Below the pieces are notes generated by a model. It worked only from the letters and a program-made list of their open reading frames with translations, did no database searches and was not told the DNA's origin. DNA of 64,000 bases, taken from the NCBI GenBank assembly GCA_964524185.1, contig CAZGCI010000003.1:1-64000 (forward strand). The letters run 5' to 3'. Positions 50,645 to 60,068 of this stretch are shown here, in pieces; within the stretch, counting starts at the first letter, position 1, and each line of letters starts with the position of its first letter. The position numbers and the translations under genes were made by a program. Source of the DNA: Thiohalocapsa sp964524185 (GTDB lineage: Bacteria > Pseudomonadota > Gammaproteobacteria > Chromatiales > Chromatiaceae).

Positions 50645-52233
50645 CCCCCGTCGTCGAGGCCCGGATGCCGGCGGACGCGCTGCTGCCACTGCTGGTGCTT
50701 GCCAGCTCGCTCCTTCCTGCACTGATCGTCTTCTTCCTGGCCGAGACGCGCATCCGCGTTCGCACCACGCTGAACCTGGGCGGCGCGTTCATCAAGCTGG
50801 CCCTGGTCGGCTGGATGTTCTGGGGGGTCTATCACGGGCAGCGCTACGAGGCACGGCTGCCGCTGCTGGACGGCCTCGACCTGGTCTTGCGTGTCGGCGC
50901 TCTCTCACTGCTGTTCCTAGTCCTGTCCGCAGGCCTTTGGCTGGTCACCACGGTCTACGCGGTGGGCTACCTGGAGCGGGCGCCGCACCGAAGCCGCTTC
51001 TTTGGCTTCTTCAGTCTCTGTGTCACCGCCACGGTGGGCGTGGCGATGGCCGGCAACCTCCTGACCTTTCTGTTGTTCTTCGAGATGTTGACCCTGACCA
51101 CCTATCCCCTGGTGGTCCATCGCGGCACCGAGGCGTCACGCCAGGCCGGCGTCATCTACTTGACCCATACGGTGATCGCCGGGGCGCTGCTGCTGGCGGG
51201 CACGGTCTGGCTCTACACGCTCACTGGCACCCTCACCTTCGCCCCGCGCGGCTTCGTCGGGGAGATCGCCGACAGCCATCCCGGGGCGCTCACCGCAATC
51301 TTTGCGCTGCTCATCGCGGGCGTCGGCGTCAAGGCTGCGCTCGTGCCGCTGCATGGCTGGCTACCTCGGGCGATGGTGGCACCTGCCCCGGTGAGTGCGC
51401 TGCTGCATGCGGTGGCGGTGGTCAAGGCGGGCGCCTTCGGCATTGTGCTCATCGTCTACGACGTCTTCGGGGTGGAGCAGGCCGCGGAGCTCGGTGTGAC
51501 TGGCCCGCTGGCGGCGGTGGCCGCGGTGACCATTGTCTATGGCTCGCTGCGCGCCCTCTACCAGGACGATCTCAAGCGGCGGCTCGCGTTTTCCACCGTC
51601 AGCCAGGTGTCCTACATCGTCCTTGGCGTCGCCATTGTCGGCCCGCTGGCCAGTGTTGGCGGCATCGTCCATCTGGTGCACCAGGGCGTCATGAAGATCA
51701 CGCTCTTCTTCTGCGCCGGCAACTTGGCGGAGACCCTGGGCATCCACAAGGTCAGCGAGATGAACGGGGTCGGCCAGCGCATGCCGTGGACCATGGTCGC
51801 CTTTACCATCGCGGCGCTCGGCATGATCGGCGTGCCGCCCATCGCCGGGTTCGTCACCAAGTGGTACCTGAGCCTGGGGGCACTCGAGGCCGGCGTGCAC
51901 TGGCCGCTCTATGTGCTGATCACGAGCAGCCTACTGAATGCGGCCTACTTCTTACCCATCCTGCATGCGGCCTGGTTTCGGGAGCCCACGGGGCAATGGG
52001 CCGCACCGGCTGCCGGACCCGCGGATGGGCAGGTCGCCGTTGTGGGCGCCGATGGGGGCGCCGATGGGGGCGGCAGGGCCGCGGGGCCGCGTTTAGAGAC
52101 GCGTTGGCTCCTGTTACTCCCGCCGCTTGTCACGGCGGCGCTGTCGCTGCTGATTGGGCTGTTCGCGTCGCTGCCGATCTCGCCGCTGGAATGGTCCCTG
52201 CTGATCTCGGAGCGGGAATTCGAGTATCCATGA
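50641..52233 (+). CDS. Antiporter-like subunit 2 (MrpD/MrpA N-terminal-like)
   Basis: The 530-residue protein has Glu in LLFFEMLTLT, Lys in GVGVKAALVPLHGWLPRAM and HQGVMKITLFF. It resembles MrpD and the large part of MrpA/NuoL, and would stand in for MrpA with the separate DUF4040 subunit. A glycine/aspartate-rich cytoplasmic loop precedes the last helices. ATG overlaps the previous stop. Confidence 0.88.
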   Translation: MTPVVEARMPADALLPLLVLASSLLPALIVFFLAETRIRVRTTLNLGGAFIKLALVGWMFWGVYHGQRYEARLPLLDGLDLVLRVGALSLLFLVLSAGLWLVTTVYAVGYLERAPHRSRFFGFFSLCVTATVGVAMAGNLLTFLLFFEMLTLTTYPLVVHRGTEASRQAGVIYLTHTVIAGALLLAGTVWLYTLTGTLTFAPRGFVGEIADSHPGALTAIFALLIAGVGVKAALVPLHGWLPRAMVAPAPVSALLHAVAVVKAGAFGIVLIVYDVFGVEQAAELGVTGPLAAVAAVTIVYGSLRALYQDDLKRRLAFSTVSQVSYIVLGVAIVGPLASVGGIVHLVHQGVMKITLFFCAGNLAETLGIHKVSEMNGVGQRMPWTMVAFTIAALGMIGVPPIAGFVTKWYLSLGALEAGVHWPLYVLITSSLLNAAYFLPILHAAWFREPTGQWAAPAAGPADGQVAVVGADGGADGGGRAAGPRLETRWLLLLPPLVTAALSLLIGLFASLPISPLEWSLLISEREFEYP

Positions 52234-53900
52234 ATCCCCAATCGGCAGACGCGGTGCTCGCGACAGCGTCATGGCTGCCAGGCATCGCGCCGGTGTGGCC
52301 GCTGGTGGTGCTCGTTGCGCTGGCGCTCCCAGCCCAGCGCGGACCAGTGTTGCAGCTCGCGCGCTGGGCGGCCCTGCCGGCCTTGCTCATCGCGCTCGTC
52401 GCCCCCGCGGCCGTGCTGCCCTTGCCAGGCATGCTACTCGGTGCTTCATTGCAGCTCGATACCCCGGGACGCTGGGTGCTGGCTGCGGTGGCGCTGCTCT
52501 GGCTGGCCGGCGGCTGGCTCGCCGCGGACTGGCTCCGCAGCCCTTGGCGCACCATGGCGTTTCTGTTGGCCATGGCCGGCGCGCTCTGCCTGCCGTTGAC
52601 CGGCGACCTGCCGAGCGCACTGGCGGCCTCCGTGCTGGCCGCTTATCCACTGTACGCGCTGCTCGGTGGCGGGCGCGGGGGCCGTGCACTGCTGACCTCG
52701 GTGGTCATTGCTGATCTGTTGATCCTCGAGGCGTTGCTCCTCCTGACCAAGGCCAGCGCAGGGTTGGACTTCACAGCGCTGCGCACGGCGCTGAACGCAG
52801 TCCAGGCGCCCGGTATCGTGCTAGCCCTCTTGGTGCTCGGCTTCGGCGCCAAGGCTGGCCTGATGGGGCTGCATTATTGGCTGGCGCCCGCACTGGGCGA
52901 AGCGCGCGTCCGGGTCTCGGCTATGGTGGTCGCGTTCACGCTCGTCGCCGGTTTACTGCCGTGGCTGCGCCTGCTGCCGACCGGGGATACGCAGTGGTCG
53001 GCAGCGGCCGCGCTGATTCCGTGGCTCGCGCTGGCGGGCGGGGTCTGGGCGGTGGTGGCCGGGCTCCTGCAGGCGACATCGCGGGGGCCGCTGGCCTACC
53101 TCCTGGGGGCGCTGGCCAGTTTCTGGTTGGGCCTGTTGGCGATGGCCATGGGGCCAGCGCCGGCGGTGGCCGGCAGCGAGGTCCTCCCGGCAGCGCTAGC
53201 GCTGTCGGCACTTGGCATGGCGGCGCTGCTGCTTGCAGAAGGCACCTCAGACCGGTACGGACGGCTCGCGGTTTGGGCGCTGGCGCTCCTCGCCGCGTTG
53301 TTGGTCGGTGTCGGGACCCTTGGCGCCGCGTTACTCACAGCCGCCGGCGCAGGCGGCGCGAAGGGGCCGCTCATCGGCTCCCTGGGCTGCGTCGGCATCC
53401 TGCTCGGGGCCTCGGTCACCGCGGCGGGCAGGGCGTATGGAAACGAGCGCGATCTGGAACAACGGGCGAGCGCGCTGCTCGTCGCCGGCGGCCTGGTCAT
53501 GGCCGTGCTCGCGCTCCTCGCACGGCCAGAGGGGTTGCCGCTGACGACGACCTGGTCCAGCGCCGGCGTCATTGCCTTGACGAGCGCGCTGCTAGTGGGC
53601 GCGGCGCTTGGACCCTTCGGCATGATCAGTCTGGCTCGACTGCCGCGCGCCCCAGCCGGCGACCTCCTCGTCGTCTTCGAGCGCATGGCGGCGGGGCTCA
53701 TCGTCCTCTGGGAGCGGCTCGGGCCGATTGTGGGAGACGGGCGCGACCGGCTGCGAGCAGCCCTCGAGTCCGCACGCGTGGGTGCGGCCCGTCAGCTCGA
53801 CATGGACGCTATGGAAGCCCTGCTGCGCCGCTGGTCCACGGCGACAGTGTTGCTGTTGGTGACCGGTGCAGCGCTTGCGTTGCTCGTCAGCGCGGGATAG
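52230..53900 (+). CDS. Antiporter-like subunit 3 (degenerate)
   Basis: The 556-residue membrane protein keeps GFGAKAGLMGLHYWLAPALGEA with the helix 7 Lys. It has no Glu in the helix 5 region (AAYPLYALLGG) and no recognisable later Lys motif, so ion pumping by this subunit is doubtful. It ends with a soluble helical part RLRAALESARVG and a final membrane helix. Not assignable to a standard Mrp subunit. Overlaps the previous gene by ATGA. Confidence 0.75.
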   Translation: MNPQSADAVLATASWLPGIAPVWPLVVLVALALPAQRGPVLQLARWAALPALLIALVAPAAVLPLPGMLLGASLQLDTPGRWVLAAVALLWLAGGWLAADWLRSPWRTMAFLLAMAGALCLPLTGDLPSALAASVLAAYPLYALLGGGRGGRALLTSVVIADLLILEALLLLTKASAGLDFTALRTALNAVQAPGIVLALLVLGFGAKAGLMGLHYWLAPALGEARVRVSAMVVAFTLVAGLLPWLRLLPTGDTQWSAAAALIPWLALAGGVWAVVAGLLQATSRGPLAYLLGALASFWLGLLAMAMGPAPAVAGSEVLPAALALSALGMAALLLAEGTSDRYGRLAVWALALLAALLVGVGTLGAALLTAAGAGGAKGPLIGSLGCVGILLGASVTAAGRAYGNERDLEQRASALLVAGGLVMAVLALLARPEGLPLTTTWSSAGVIALTSALLVGAALGPFGMISLARLPRAPAGDLLVVFERMAAGLIVLWERLGPIVGDGRDRLRAALESARVGAARQLDMDAMEALLRRWSTATVLLLVTGAALALLVSAG

Positions 53901-53943
53901 CGCCTCGGGACTGGCGAGTGGCCCCATCGACGGAGCAGTGGCG

Positions 53944-54933
53944 ATGCGGCACTTCCGGAACATCCTCTATGTGCATGCGTTGGAGTCCGACGACACCTGC
54001 GCGCTGAGGCGGGCGGTTGCCCTCGCACGGGCGCATCAGGCCCGGCTGACCGCCATGGCGGTGGTGGAGGACCTGCCGCCACCGCGTCCACCCAATGGGA
54101 TGGCCCTGACCAAGGCCCAACTCCAACAGGCGCTGGTGGCGGCATCGACAGACCGCTTAGGAGAGATCCTTGACGGCTTGGATACAGCCCGCCAGATCGA
54201 GGTGCAGGTTGCGGCGGGGACGCCGTTCTTGGAGATCATCCGCGATGTGCTCCGCAATGGCCGTGATCTGGTGATCAAATGCGCTGAGCCCTCTGGCATA
54301 CTCGGGCGCTTGTTCGGCAGCGACGACATGCACCTCCTGCGAAAGTGCCCCTGCCCGGTCTGGTTGTGCAAGCCGAATGCCGGTGGCCCATACCGGCGCA
54401 TCCTCGTGGCCGTGGATGCGGAGCAGTTCTATCCACCAGGCGAGTCGGAAACCCGACATGCCCTGAACATGGAGCTGCTCGAGCTCGCCGCGAGCCGGGC
54501 ACAGGCCGACGCGGCAGAACTCCACGTCGCCTATGTCTGGTCTGCGATCGGTGAGAGCGTAATGCGAAGCACGTCGCTGTTGGCACCGGATGAGCAGGTC
54601 GATGCCTACATCGCGGCGGAGCGCCAGCGCCACGCGGCAGCGCTGGAGGCGCTGCTCACGGAGCTTGAGTCCGTCAGCGTTGCGCGCGGCGAGCCCCCAC
54701 CGGAGCCAATCAGGCATCTGCCGAAGGGCTCCGCCCGCAGCGAGCTGCCGACGCTCGCCCGGCGTATCGACGCCGACCTGGTCATCCTGGGCACGCTGGG
54801 ACGCACCGGCGTCCCTGGTCTGTTCATCGGTAACACGGCGGAGTCCGTGCTCCACCAAGTGGACTGCTCCGTGCTGGCATTGAAGCCGGCGGGGTTCATC
54901 AGTCCGGTGACGGCCCCGGAGCAGTCGGCCTAA
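53944..54933 (+). CDS. Tandem universal stress protein
   Basis: The 329-residue product has two Usp domains (about 1-142 and 152-315). The second keeps a Usp nucleotide-binding end of the form GTLGRTGVPGLFIGNTAESVL; the first is degenerate. UspE-like arrangement. It follows the Mrp-like genes by 43 bp on the same strand and may regulate or be co-expressed with the complex. Confidence 0.9.
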   Translation: MRHFRNILYVHALESDDTCALRRAVALARAHQARLTAMAVVEDLPPPRPPNGMALTKAQLQQALVAASTDRLGEILDGLDTARQIEVQVAAGTPFLEIIRDVLRNGRDLVIKCAEPSGILGRLFGSDDMHLLRKCPCPVWLCKPNAGGPYRRILVAVDAEQFYPPGESETRHALNMELLELAASRAQADAAELHVAYVWSAIGESVMRSTSLLAPDEQVDAYIAAERQRHAAALEALLTELESVSVARGEPPPEPIRHLPKGSARSELPTLARRIDADLVILGTLGRTGVPGLFIGNTAESVLHQVDCSVLALKPAGFISPVTAPEQSA

Positions 54934-54966
54934 ACAGCCCGGTTGAGCGCTGCAGCGCCGCGCCGC

Positions 54967-56334
54967 TTAGGCCCTTGCACGGCGGCGCCGCGACGGTGCG
55001 GTCCGCTTCGGGCCCGCCGTCTGCTTGCGCGGCGGCTTGGGCTCCCCGTCCGAGATCGCCAACACAATCCCCAGCCCGATGCAGGTCACGAGCAGACTGC
55101 TGCCGCCCTGGCTGATGAAAGGCAGGGTGACGCCGGTGATGGGGATGGCCTTGGTCACACCGCCGACGTTGAGCAGGGTTTGGATCGTGAAGACGGCCGC
55201 AATCCCCGTCGCCGCGAGCATGCCGAAGGCCGACTTGGCACGGGCCGCGATCAGAATCAGCCGCCAGCAGAGCAGCGCGAAACAGGCCAAGAGCAGCGCA
55301 CTACCGACAAAGCCGAGCTCCTCCGCCACCACCGCGTAGATGAAATCGGACTCGGCAATTGGGGTGTAGCGCGGTCGCGCCTGGCTGAACCCCTCGCCCC
55401 AGAGGCCCCCGGCATACATGCCAGAGAGGCCCTGGAGTACCTGCCAGCCGGCGCCCGTGGGGTCGGCAAAAGGGTCCAGCCAGCTCGCCACCCGCCTTTG
55501 CCCATGGCTGAAGAACTGCAGCAGTGCATAGCCCGCACCACCGGCAACGAGTGCGCCATAGATCAGGTAGCCTGCGCGCTGGGTGCCCGCCGCGAGCTGC
55601 AGGAGCAACGCAAGGGCGAGGATCAGCACCAGCCCAAGGTCCCGTTGCACCAGCAGGAGGCCCAGCAACAGCGCCGCGAACAACACCAGGGGCAGCAGTG
55701 CGCGCAGCGGCGGCAGCGGGATTGGCCTGTGCCATTTGGCAAGCGCCTTCGCGTGGCGGTCGACGAAGGCGGCGGCAAACAGCACCACGCTGAGCTTGAG
55801 CCCCTCGGAGGGCGTGATGAAGCCCGTACCGTAAACAGCGCCGCGAAAGCGCTGGCCCGTTGCCAGCACGAAGGCGACGACGCCTAAGGACAGCAGCGCC
55901 CAAAACCACGGCCCCGCCGCCAGCGATCGATAGCGCCCGTCCTGCAAGGCCACGGCCAGCATAGCCATGGCCATGACGCCCAGCGGCAACAACACGTGAG
56001 CGAGACTGAGACCCTCGCCGGCGTAGATGCCCATGCGAAAGCGCGCCAAGAGCCCCACGCCGGCGATGAAGGCCACCAGCGCCAGCACCAGTGGATCGCC
56101 GCGGAAGCCGACGGCGACGAAAACCAGGTGCGCGCCGAGAAAGGCGAGCGCAAAGCCGATGGGCGGCACCAGGTCTGTCCAACGCACCGGCATCCCATCC
56201 TTGGGCAGCGCGCCGAGCACCATGAGAAAACCAACGCCGGTGGCGAACAGCACCCAGAGCAGCAAACGCCGCTCCGCGGCGCGTGCATCCCAGCGCTCCC
56301 CGAGACGCTCGGGGCGGGCAGGCTGCTTGGCCAT
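54967..56334 (-). CDS. SEDS-family peptidoglycan glycosyltransferase (FtsW/RodA-like)
   Basis: The 455-residue membrane protein has about ten helices with ITPSEGLKLSVVLFAA, the catalytic Asp segment LLVQRDLGLVLIL, IAESDFIYAVVAEELGFVGS and GVTLPFISQGGSSLL, the hallmarks of SEDS polymerases. It polymerises lipid II with a class B PBP. The PBP gene lies 247 bp upstream on the same strand. The N-terminal 80 residues contain two additional helices. C-terminal tail is basic. Confidence 0.88.
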   Translation of the reverse strand: MAKQPARPERLGERWDARAAERRLLLWVLFATGVGFLMVLGALPKDGMPVRWTDLVPPIGFALAFLGAHLVFVAVGFRGDPLVLALVAFIAGVGLLARFRMGIYAGEGLSLAHVLLPLGVMAMAMLAVALQDGRYRSLAAGPWFWALLSLGVVAFVLATGQRFRGAVYGTGFITPSEGLKLSVVLFAAAFVDRHAKALAKWHRPIPLPPLRALLPLVLFAALLLGLLLVQRDLGLVLILALALLLQLAAGTQRAGYLIYGALVAGGAGYALLQFFSHGQRRVASWLDPFADPTGAGWQVLQGLSGMYAGGLWGEGFSQARPRYTPIAESDFIYAVVAEELGFVGSALLLACFALLCWRLILIAARAKSAFGMLAATGIAAVFTIQTLLNVGGVTKAIPITGVTLPFISQGGSSLLVTCIGLGIVLAISDGEPKPPRKQTAGPKRTAPSRRRRARA

Positions 56335-56409
56335 GGATCAACGGTCCTGTCTAGCGCGGTTTCGCCAGCGACCGACGAAGGACCTGATCGCCGGGGCCGC
56401 ACTGAGTCG

Positions 56410-56545
56410 TGGCTGGCAAAGGCCGAGGACCGGATGCCCGCAGCGCCGACCGGAACTGATCCTTGCCCCTCGGCCCTGCTGGCGCCGGGCGCAAGGGGAG
56501 AACGCCGAAACTTGACTCATCTGTAAACGCTTCGCGTCCTCAGGC
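56410..56545. repeat. Dispersed intergenic repeat, copy C
   Basis: It contains GGCCGAGG, CCCCTCGGCCCT, GGCGCCGG and GAAACTTGACTCATCTG followed by AAACG and TCGCG. The last part matches copy A (AACTTGACGCATCCG, AAACG, TCGCG) at about 29 of 37 positions. It sits between the SEDS and PBP genes. Confidence 0.55.
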
Positions 56546-56581
56546 AGTCCCGGGCAGTCCAGCTCCCATGCCCTGCTGACC

Positions 56582-58183
56582 TCAAGGCAGGTGGCCCAGC
56601 TGCTGCGCGCGCAGCAGCAGGTCTCGGGCGATGGGCGCCGCAGCGGCGGAGCCGTAGCCGCCGTGCTCCACCAACACCGCGACGGCCAAGACCGGCCGCT
56701 CCGCCGGCGCAAAGCCGATGAACCAGCTGTGCGATGCGCCCAGCGGGTTCTCCGCGGTGCCGGTCTTCCCGGCGATGGCGAGGCCCGGTGTCTCGATACT
56801 GCGCCCGGTGCCCTCCGCAACGGCACGGCGCAGCATCGACCTGAGCTGCCCCGCCGTGGCGGGCTGCATGAAGCGGCCGGCGGCGACGGGCGCTTCGCTG
56901 GCGATGAGCCGGGGGCGAACGGCGACGCCGTCGTTGGCAACGGCCGCGGCGATGAGGGCCAACTGTGCCGGTGTCGCCAGCACCTTACCCTGGCCAATGG
57001 AGGCCTGCGCGAGCCCGTAGCGGTCGGAGCTCGGGATCTTGGGGATGGTGCCCGTGCGCGGCGACTGCTGACGGCTGTCGCCGGCGCCGATGCTGATGCG
57101 GCCATTGAACAGGAACCGCTCCGTGGTCGCGCGAAAGGCATCATGGCTAAGGTGGACGCCGAGTTGCGCGAAAAAGACATTCGAAGACTGCACCAGCGCC
57201 GTCGTGAGTCCGATGCGCCCGTGCCCAGGCCATGCGCGCCCGGCACGCTGCGCCTCGTAATAGTCATGGTCGCGGATCTTGCGGTAATGCCGAGAGGTGG
57301 TCCACCCCTCTGCCGGGCAATCGATGAGCCCATTGAAGCCGCGGTCCAGCGCGTCCGCGGCGATCACCACCTTGAAGGTCGAGCCCGGCGGGTAAAGCCC
57401 ATCGGTGGCGCGGTTCAGGAGTCGTGCCTGCGGGTCCGCGCGCAGAAAGAGATCGGCGTCGACCTGGTTTGGGTCGAAGGACGGCGTGCTCGCCAGCACC
57501 CGCAGGGCGCCGTCCTGTGGGCGCAGCATCACCACGGCCCCGGCACGCGCACCGAGGCGTTCAACCGCCAGGCGCTGCAACGCCGCATCCAGTGTCAGCG
57601 TCACGTCGTTGCCCTTGGGCCGCTTGCCTTGGGTCAATATCTGCCGACCGAGCGTGCCCCAGTCTTTCAGAGACTCCGGCCTGCCGCCGTTGAGCTGCAC
57701 ATTGGCCGAGGACTCGATGCCAGTCGCACCAAAGCGCGGGTCCGCGTAGCCCACGACGTGGGCGAAGTCCGGCCCAAACGGGTAGTGCCGCTGAGCGCTG
57801 GGCCCGGTGTCCGTCTGCACCACCCGGCTCTCCGCCAGCACCGCGCCTGAGCGATCGAGAATCCTGCCGCGCTCGATCCAGTGTGCGGGGTTGAACTGGC
57901 GCCGGTCGTGCAGCTGCATAAAGGCGATGAACTCGGGCCGTGCGATGCCTGAGAGCTGCCAGGTGGCCTGATACACCAGCACCGCCGTGAAGCCCAGCAC
58001 CGTCGCCATACCCGCCATCGCGAAGCCCGCCCGTGGCTTGGCCAGGTGCTTCAAGCCCACCGCCGCGCGCAGGCCCAGCGCCTGCTGCAGCGCAAAGGCC
58101 GCAGCCAGCAGGAAGACGGCATGCAGGCCGATGCGCAGCGGTCCCCAGGGGGCGGACTGGAACAGGGTGTTCAGCAGATCCAT
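56582..58183 (-). CDS. Class B penicillin-binding protein (transpeptidase)
   Basis: The 533-residue protein has two N-terminal membrane helices (about 13-40 and 55-75), a dimerisation region RGRILDRSGAVLAES, and a transpeptidase domain with S268-TF-K271, S333-S-N335 and a KTGT motif near residue 473. It cross-links glycan made by the partner SEDS protein. The pairing and order resemble PbpA/RodA of sporulating and actinobacterial clusters rather than the mrdAB operon. Two N-terminal helices are unusual for PBP2/PBP3. Confidence 0.88.
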   Translation of the reverse strand: MDLLNTLFQSAPWGPLRIGLHAVFLLAAAFALQQALGLRAAVGLKHLAKPRAGFAMAGMATVLGFTAVLVYQATWQLSGIARPEFIAFMQLHDRRQFNPAHWIERGRILDRSGAVLAESRVVQTDTGPSAQRHYPFGPDFAHVVGYADPRFGATGIESSANVQLNGGRPESLKDWGTLGRQILTQGKRPKGNDVTLTLDAALQRLAVERLGARAGAVVMLRPQDGALRVLASTPSFDPNQVDADLFLRADPQARLLNRATDGLYPPGSTFKVVIAADALDRGFNGLIDCPAEGWTTSRHYRKIRDHDYYEAQRAGRAWPGHGRIGLTTALVQSSNVFFAQLGVHLSHDAFRATTERFLFNGRISIGAGDSRQQSPRTGTIPKIPSSDRYGLAQASIGQGKVLATPAQLALIAAAVANDGVAVRPRLIASEAPVAAGRFMQPATAGQLRSMLRRAVAEGTGRSIETPGLAIAGKTGTAENPLGASHSWFIGFAPAERPVLAVAVLVEHGGYGSAAAAPIARDLLLRAQQLGHLP

Positions 58184-58264
58184 GGGCGGGCTGGTTTAGT
58201 GGATGCGGCGTGCCGGCGGCGCCGGGGCCGGTGGCGGCCGTGACCAGCGCGGGGCGCTGAAGGG

Positions 58265-59746
58265 TCAGACGCTTTCAGGGCTGCCACTACGTGCGGGCTC
58301 GGCAAGCGTCTGCGCTCGCCAGCAGCCATGAAAGCTGAGCGGCACCACGTCCGGCAGCGCCAATACGCAGGCAGGGCCGTCGGCGAGGGCGGCGGCATTG
58401 TAGATCCAAACCTCGCCGGCGTCGGCGTTGCCGTCGTAGACGACGGACACAAGCCAGTGCCGGGCTGGATCATCCGCATCGGGCACCACCACGGGCTCGG
58501 ACGGATAGCGGCCGTCGCCGAGGTCTGCAAGATCGAGCCGCTCGTGTGCCTGGTCGAAGCAGACCAGGGCGTCATAGCGCTCCGCGGTGGTGTCCGTGCC
58601 CGGGCGATGCGCGGCCATATAGGTGCGCTGCCAGGAACGGCCGACTTCCGCTGGTGGCACCATCGGAAACTCCACTGAGCGCGGGCTCAGCTGCACGTGC
58701 TCCTGCACGCGGGCGGTCCGCGGGTCCAGCGTCATGCGCCACAGCGTGGCCTCGGCGGGGGTGGTGGTGCGGCCGGAGGCGACCTCCCGCAGGTGCTGGT
58801 TGGTGCTGAAGTCGGGATAGCGGGCGTGCTCCAGCACCAAAGGGCCGCCCTCGGCGCGGGCGCCGTTGGCGAAATGCCACTGGTAAAAGGGCGCCGTCTC
58901 GCCGCGGGCGACGAGGCTGAAATCCCCCCGGTCGAACACCAGGATCTGCGTGCCGAGCTCCGGCTTCCAGGCCATGGCGCCCGCGTAGGACTTGAGCCCC
59001 AGCAGCACCGGCAGCACCGAGATGCGCACCGGCGGCACCAGGAACACCAGATAGGGCCCCGCCATGACCCAGTCGTGGATGAAGGGCACATCGGTAAAAT
59101 CGAAATGGCCCTTGGCCAGCAGCCGCCCCTCGCGGTCGCAGCGGTACAGCATGAGCCTCGCCTTCGGGCCTGGAATGGCGACACCGAAGTTGTAGATCTC
59201 ACCCGTCACCGGGTCCTGCTTGGGGTGCGCCGAGAACGGCTCACCGGACTCGAGCCTGCCGCCCGGGCCCGACAGGTCGGCGAGGCCCTGCGTCGCCAGG
59301 TTGGTCAGATCCAGCGCATGCGGGCCACCGCCCTCCCACAGGGCCAGCAGCCGGTTGGTGCCTGCGATCACAGCGGTGTTCGCGGCATTCTTGAGTGGCC
59401 GGCGCCAGTGATTCCAAACCGGGCCCGGGGCTGTCATGCCGTAGTTGCCGAACAGCAGCGTGCCCTCTGCCTCCTCTCGGCAGAACCCCTCCGAGCGCAC
59501 GTATCGATAGGTGGCCTGCGCGGCGCCATCCGCAAACTGCACCCGCAGCACCGCGCCATCGCCATCGAACCAGTGCCCGACATGCCTGCCGCCGCGCTCC
59601 AATCGGGCCGGGCCGTTGCGATATAGGGTGCCCCGCAGCCCCGCGGGCACCGCACCCTGCGTGGGCTGCAACGCGGTGGTAGCGAACTCCTGTCCCGGAC
59701 GGCTCACGCAGCGGGACCAAGCGCGGAGGTTTGGACGATCGGACAT
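58265..59746 (-). CDS. Carotenoid oxygenase 1 (RPE65/CCD family)
   Basis: The 493-residue protein is a seven-bladed propeller carotenoid cleavage oxygenase. Fe(II)-ligating histidines are H174 (SAHPKQD), H224 (FIHDWV), H291 (YQWHFANG) and H473 (SFHGCW). The N-terminus has TLYRNGPARLERGG and HWFDGDG typical of the family. The substrate may be a carotenoid (retinal-forming or apocarotenoid) or a stilbene-like compound; sequence alone cannot decide. It is convergently oriented to the next carotenoid oxygenase gene group. Confidence 0.9.
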   Translation of the reverse strand: MSDRPNLRAWSRCVSRPGQEFATTALQPTQGAVPAGLRGTLYRNGPARLERGGRHVGHWFDGDGAVLRVQFADGAAQATYRYVRSEGFCREEAEGTLLFGNYGMTAPGPVWNHWRRPLKNAANTAVIAGTNRLLALWEGGGPHALDLTNLATQGLADLSGPGGRLESGEPFSAHPKQDPVTGEIYNFGVAIPGPKARLMLYRCDREGRLLAKGHFDFTDVPFIHDWVMAGPYLVFLVPPVRISVLPVLLGLKSYAGAMAWKPELGTQILVFDRGDFSLVARGETAPFYQWHFANGARAEGGPLVLEHARYPDFSTNQHLREVASGRTTTPAEATLWRMTLDPRTARVQEHVQLSPRSVEFPMVPPAEVGRSWQRTYMAAHRPGTDTTAERYDALVCFDQAHERLDLADLGDGRYPSEPVVVPDADDPARHWLVSVVYDGNADAGEVWIYNAAALADGPACVLALPDVVPLSFHGCWRAQTLAEPARSGSPESV

Positions 59747-60068
59747 GATGGAGCAGCCTCGGCGAGGTGAGTCAGAGGGGCAGGATACCGGCGGGGCCGA
59801 GTGCCATGTAGGTCGCCTTCAGGCCATCGTGAGCGAGACACCGCGCGAGGCGCTCCGAGCCCCGCTCGATCCAGGCAGGCAGGCTCGAACCTCTCGTAGC
59901 GTACCCAAGGAAAGACAGTTTTCTGCTCGTGACGGCGTTCCAGCGCCGCCTGGGGTCGCGCCGCTCGGATTATCATGCCTGTTGCAGGACGGCAATCTTC
60001 AACCGCCCAACTTCGGCTGATCGGCAGCCACACTGCCTCACGGTAGCCCTTTCTGGAGGTGCATGCAC
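59747..60068. other. Intergenic region without a recognisable gene
   Basis: In these 322 bases between divergent genes I see no ORF with family features. GGAGGT at 60055-60060 is the ribosome-binding site of the next gene. Confidence 0.5.

Noticed and set aside
50586..52229. N-terminal extension of antiporter-like subunit 3
   Set aside because: The open frame upstream of 52230 is out of frame with the well-supported antiporter-like subunit 2 and translates to Arg/Gly-rich shadow sequence. The ATG at 52230 overlaps the previous stop.
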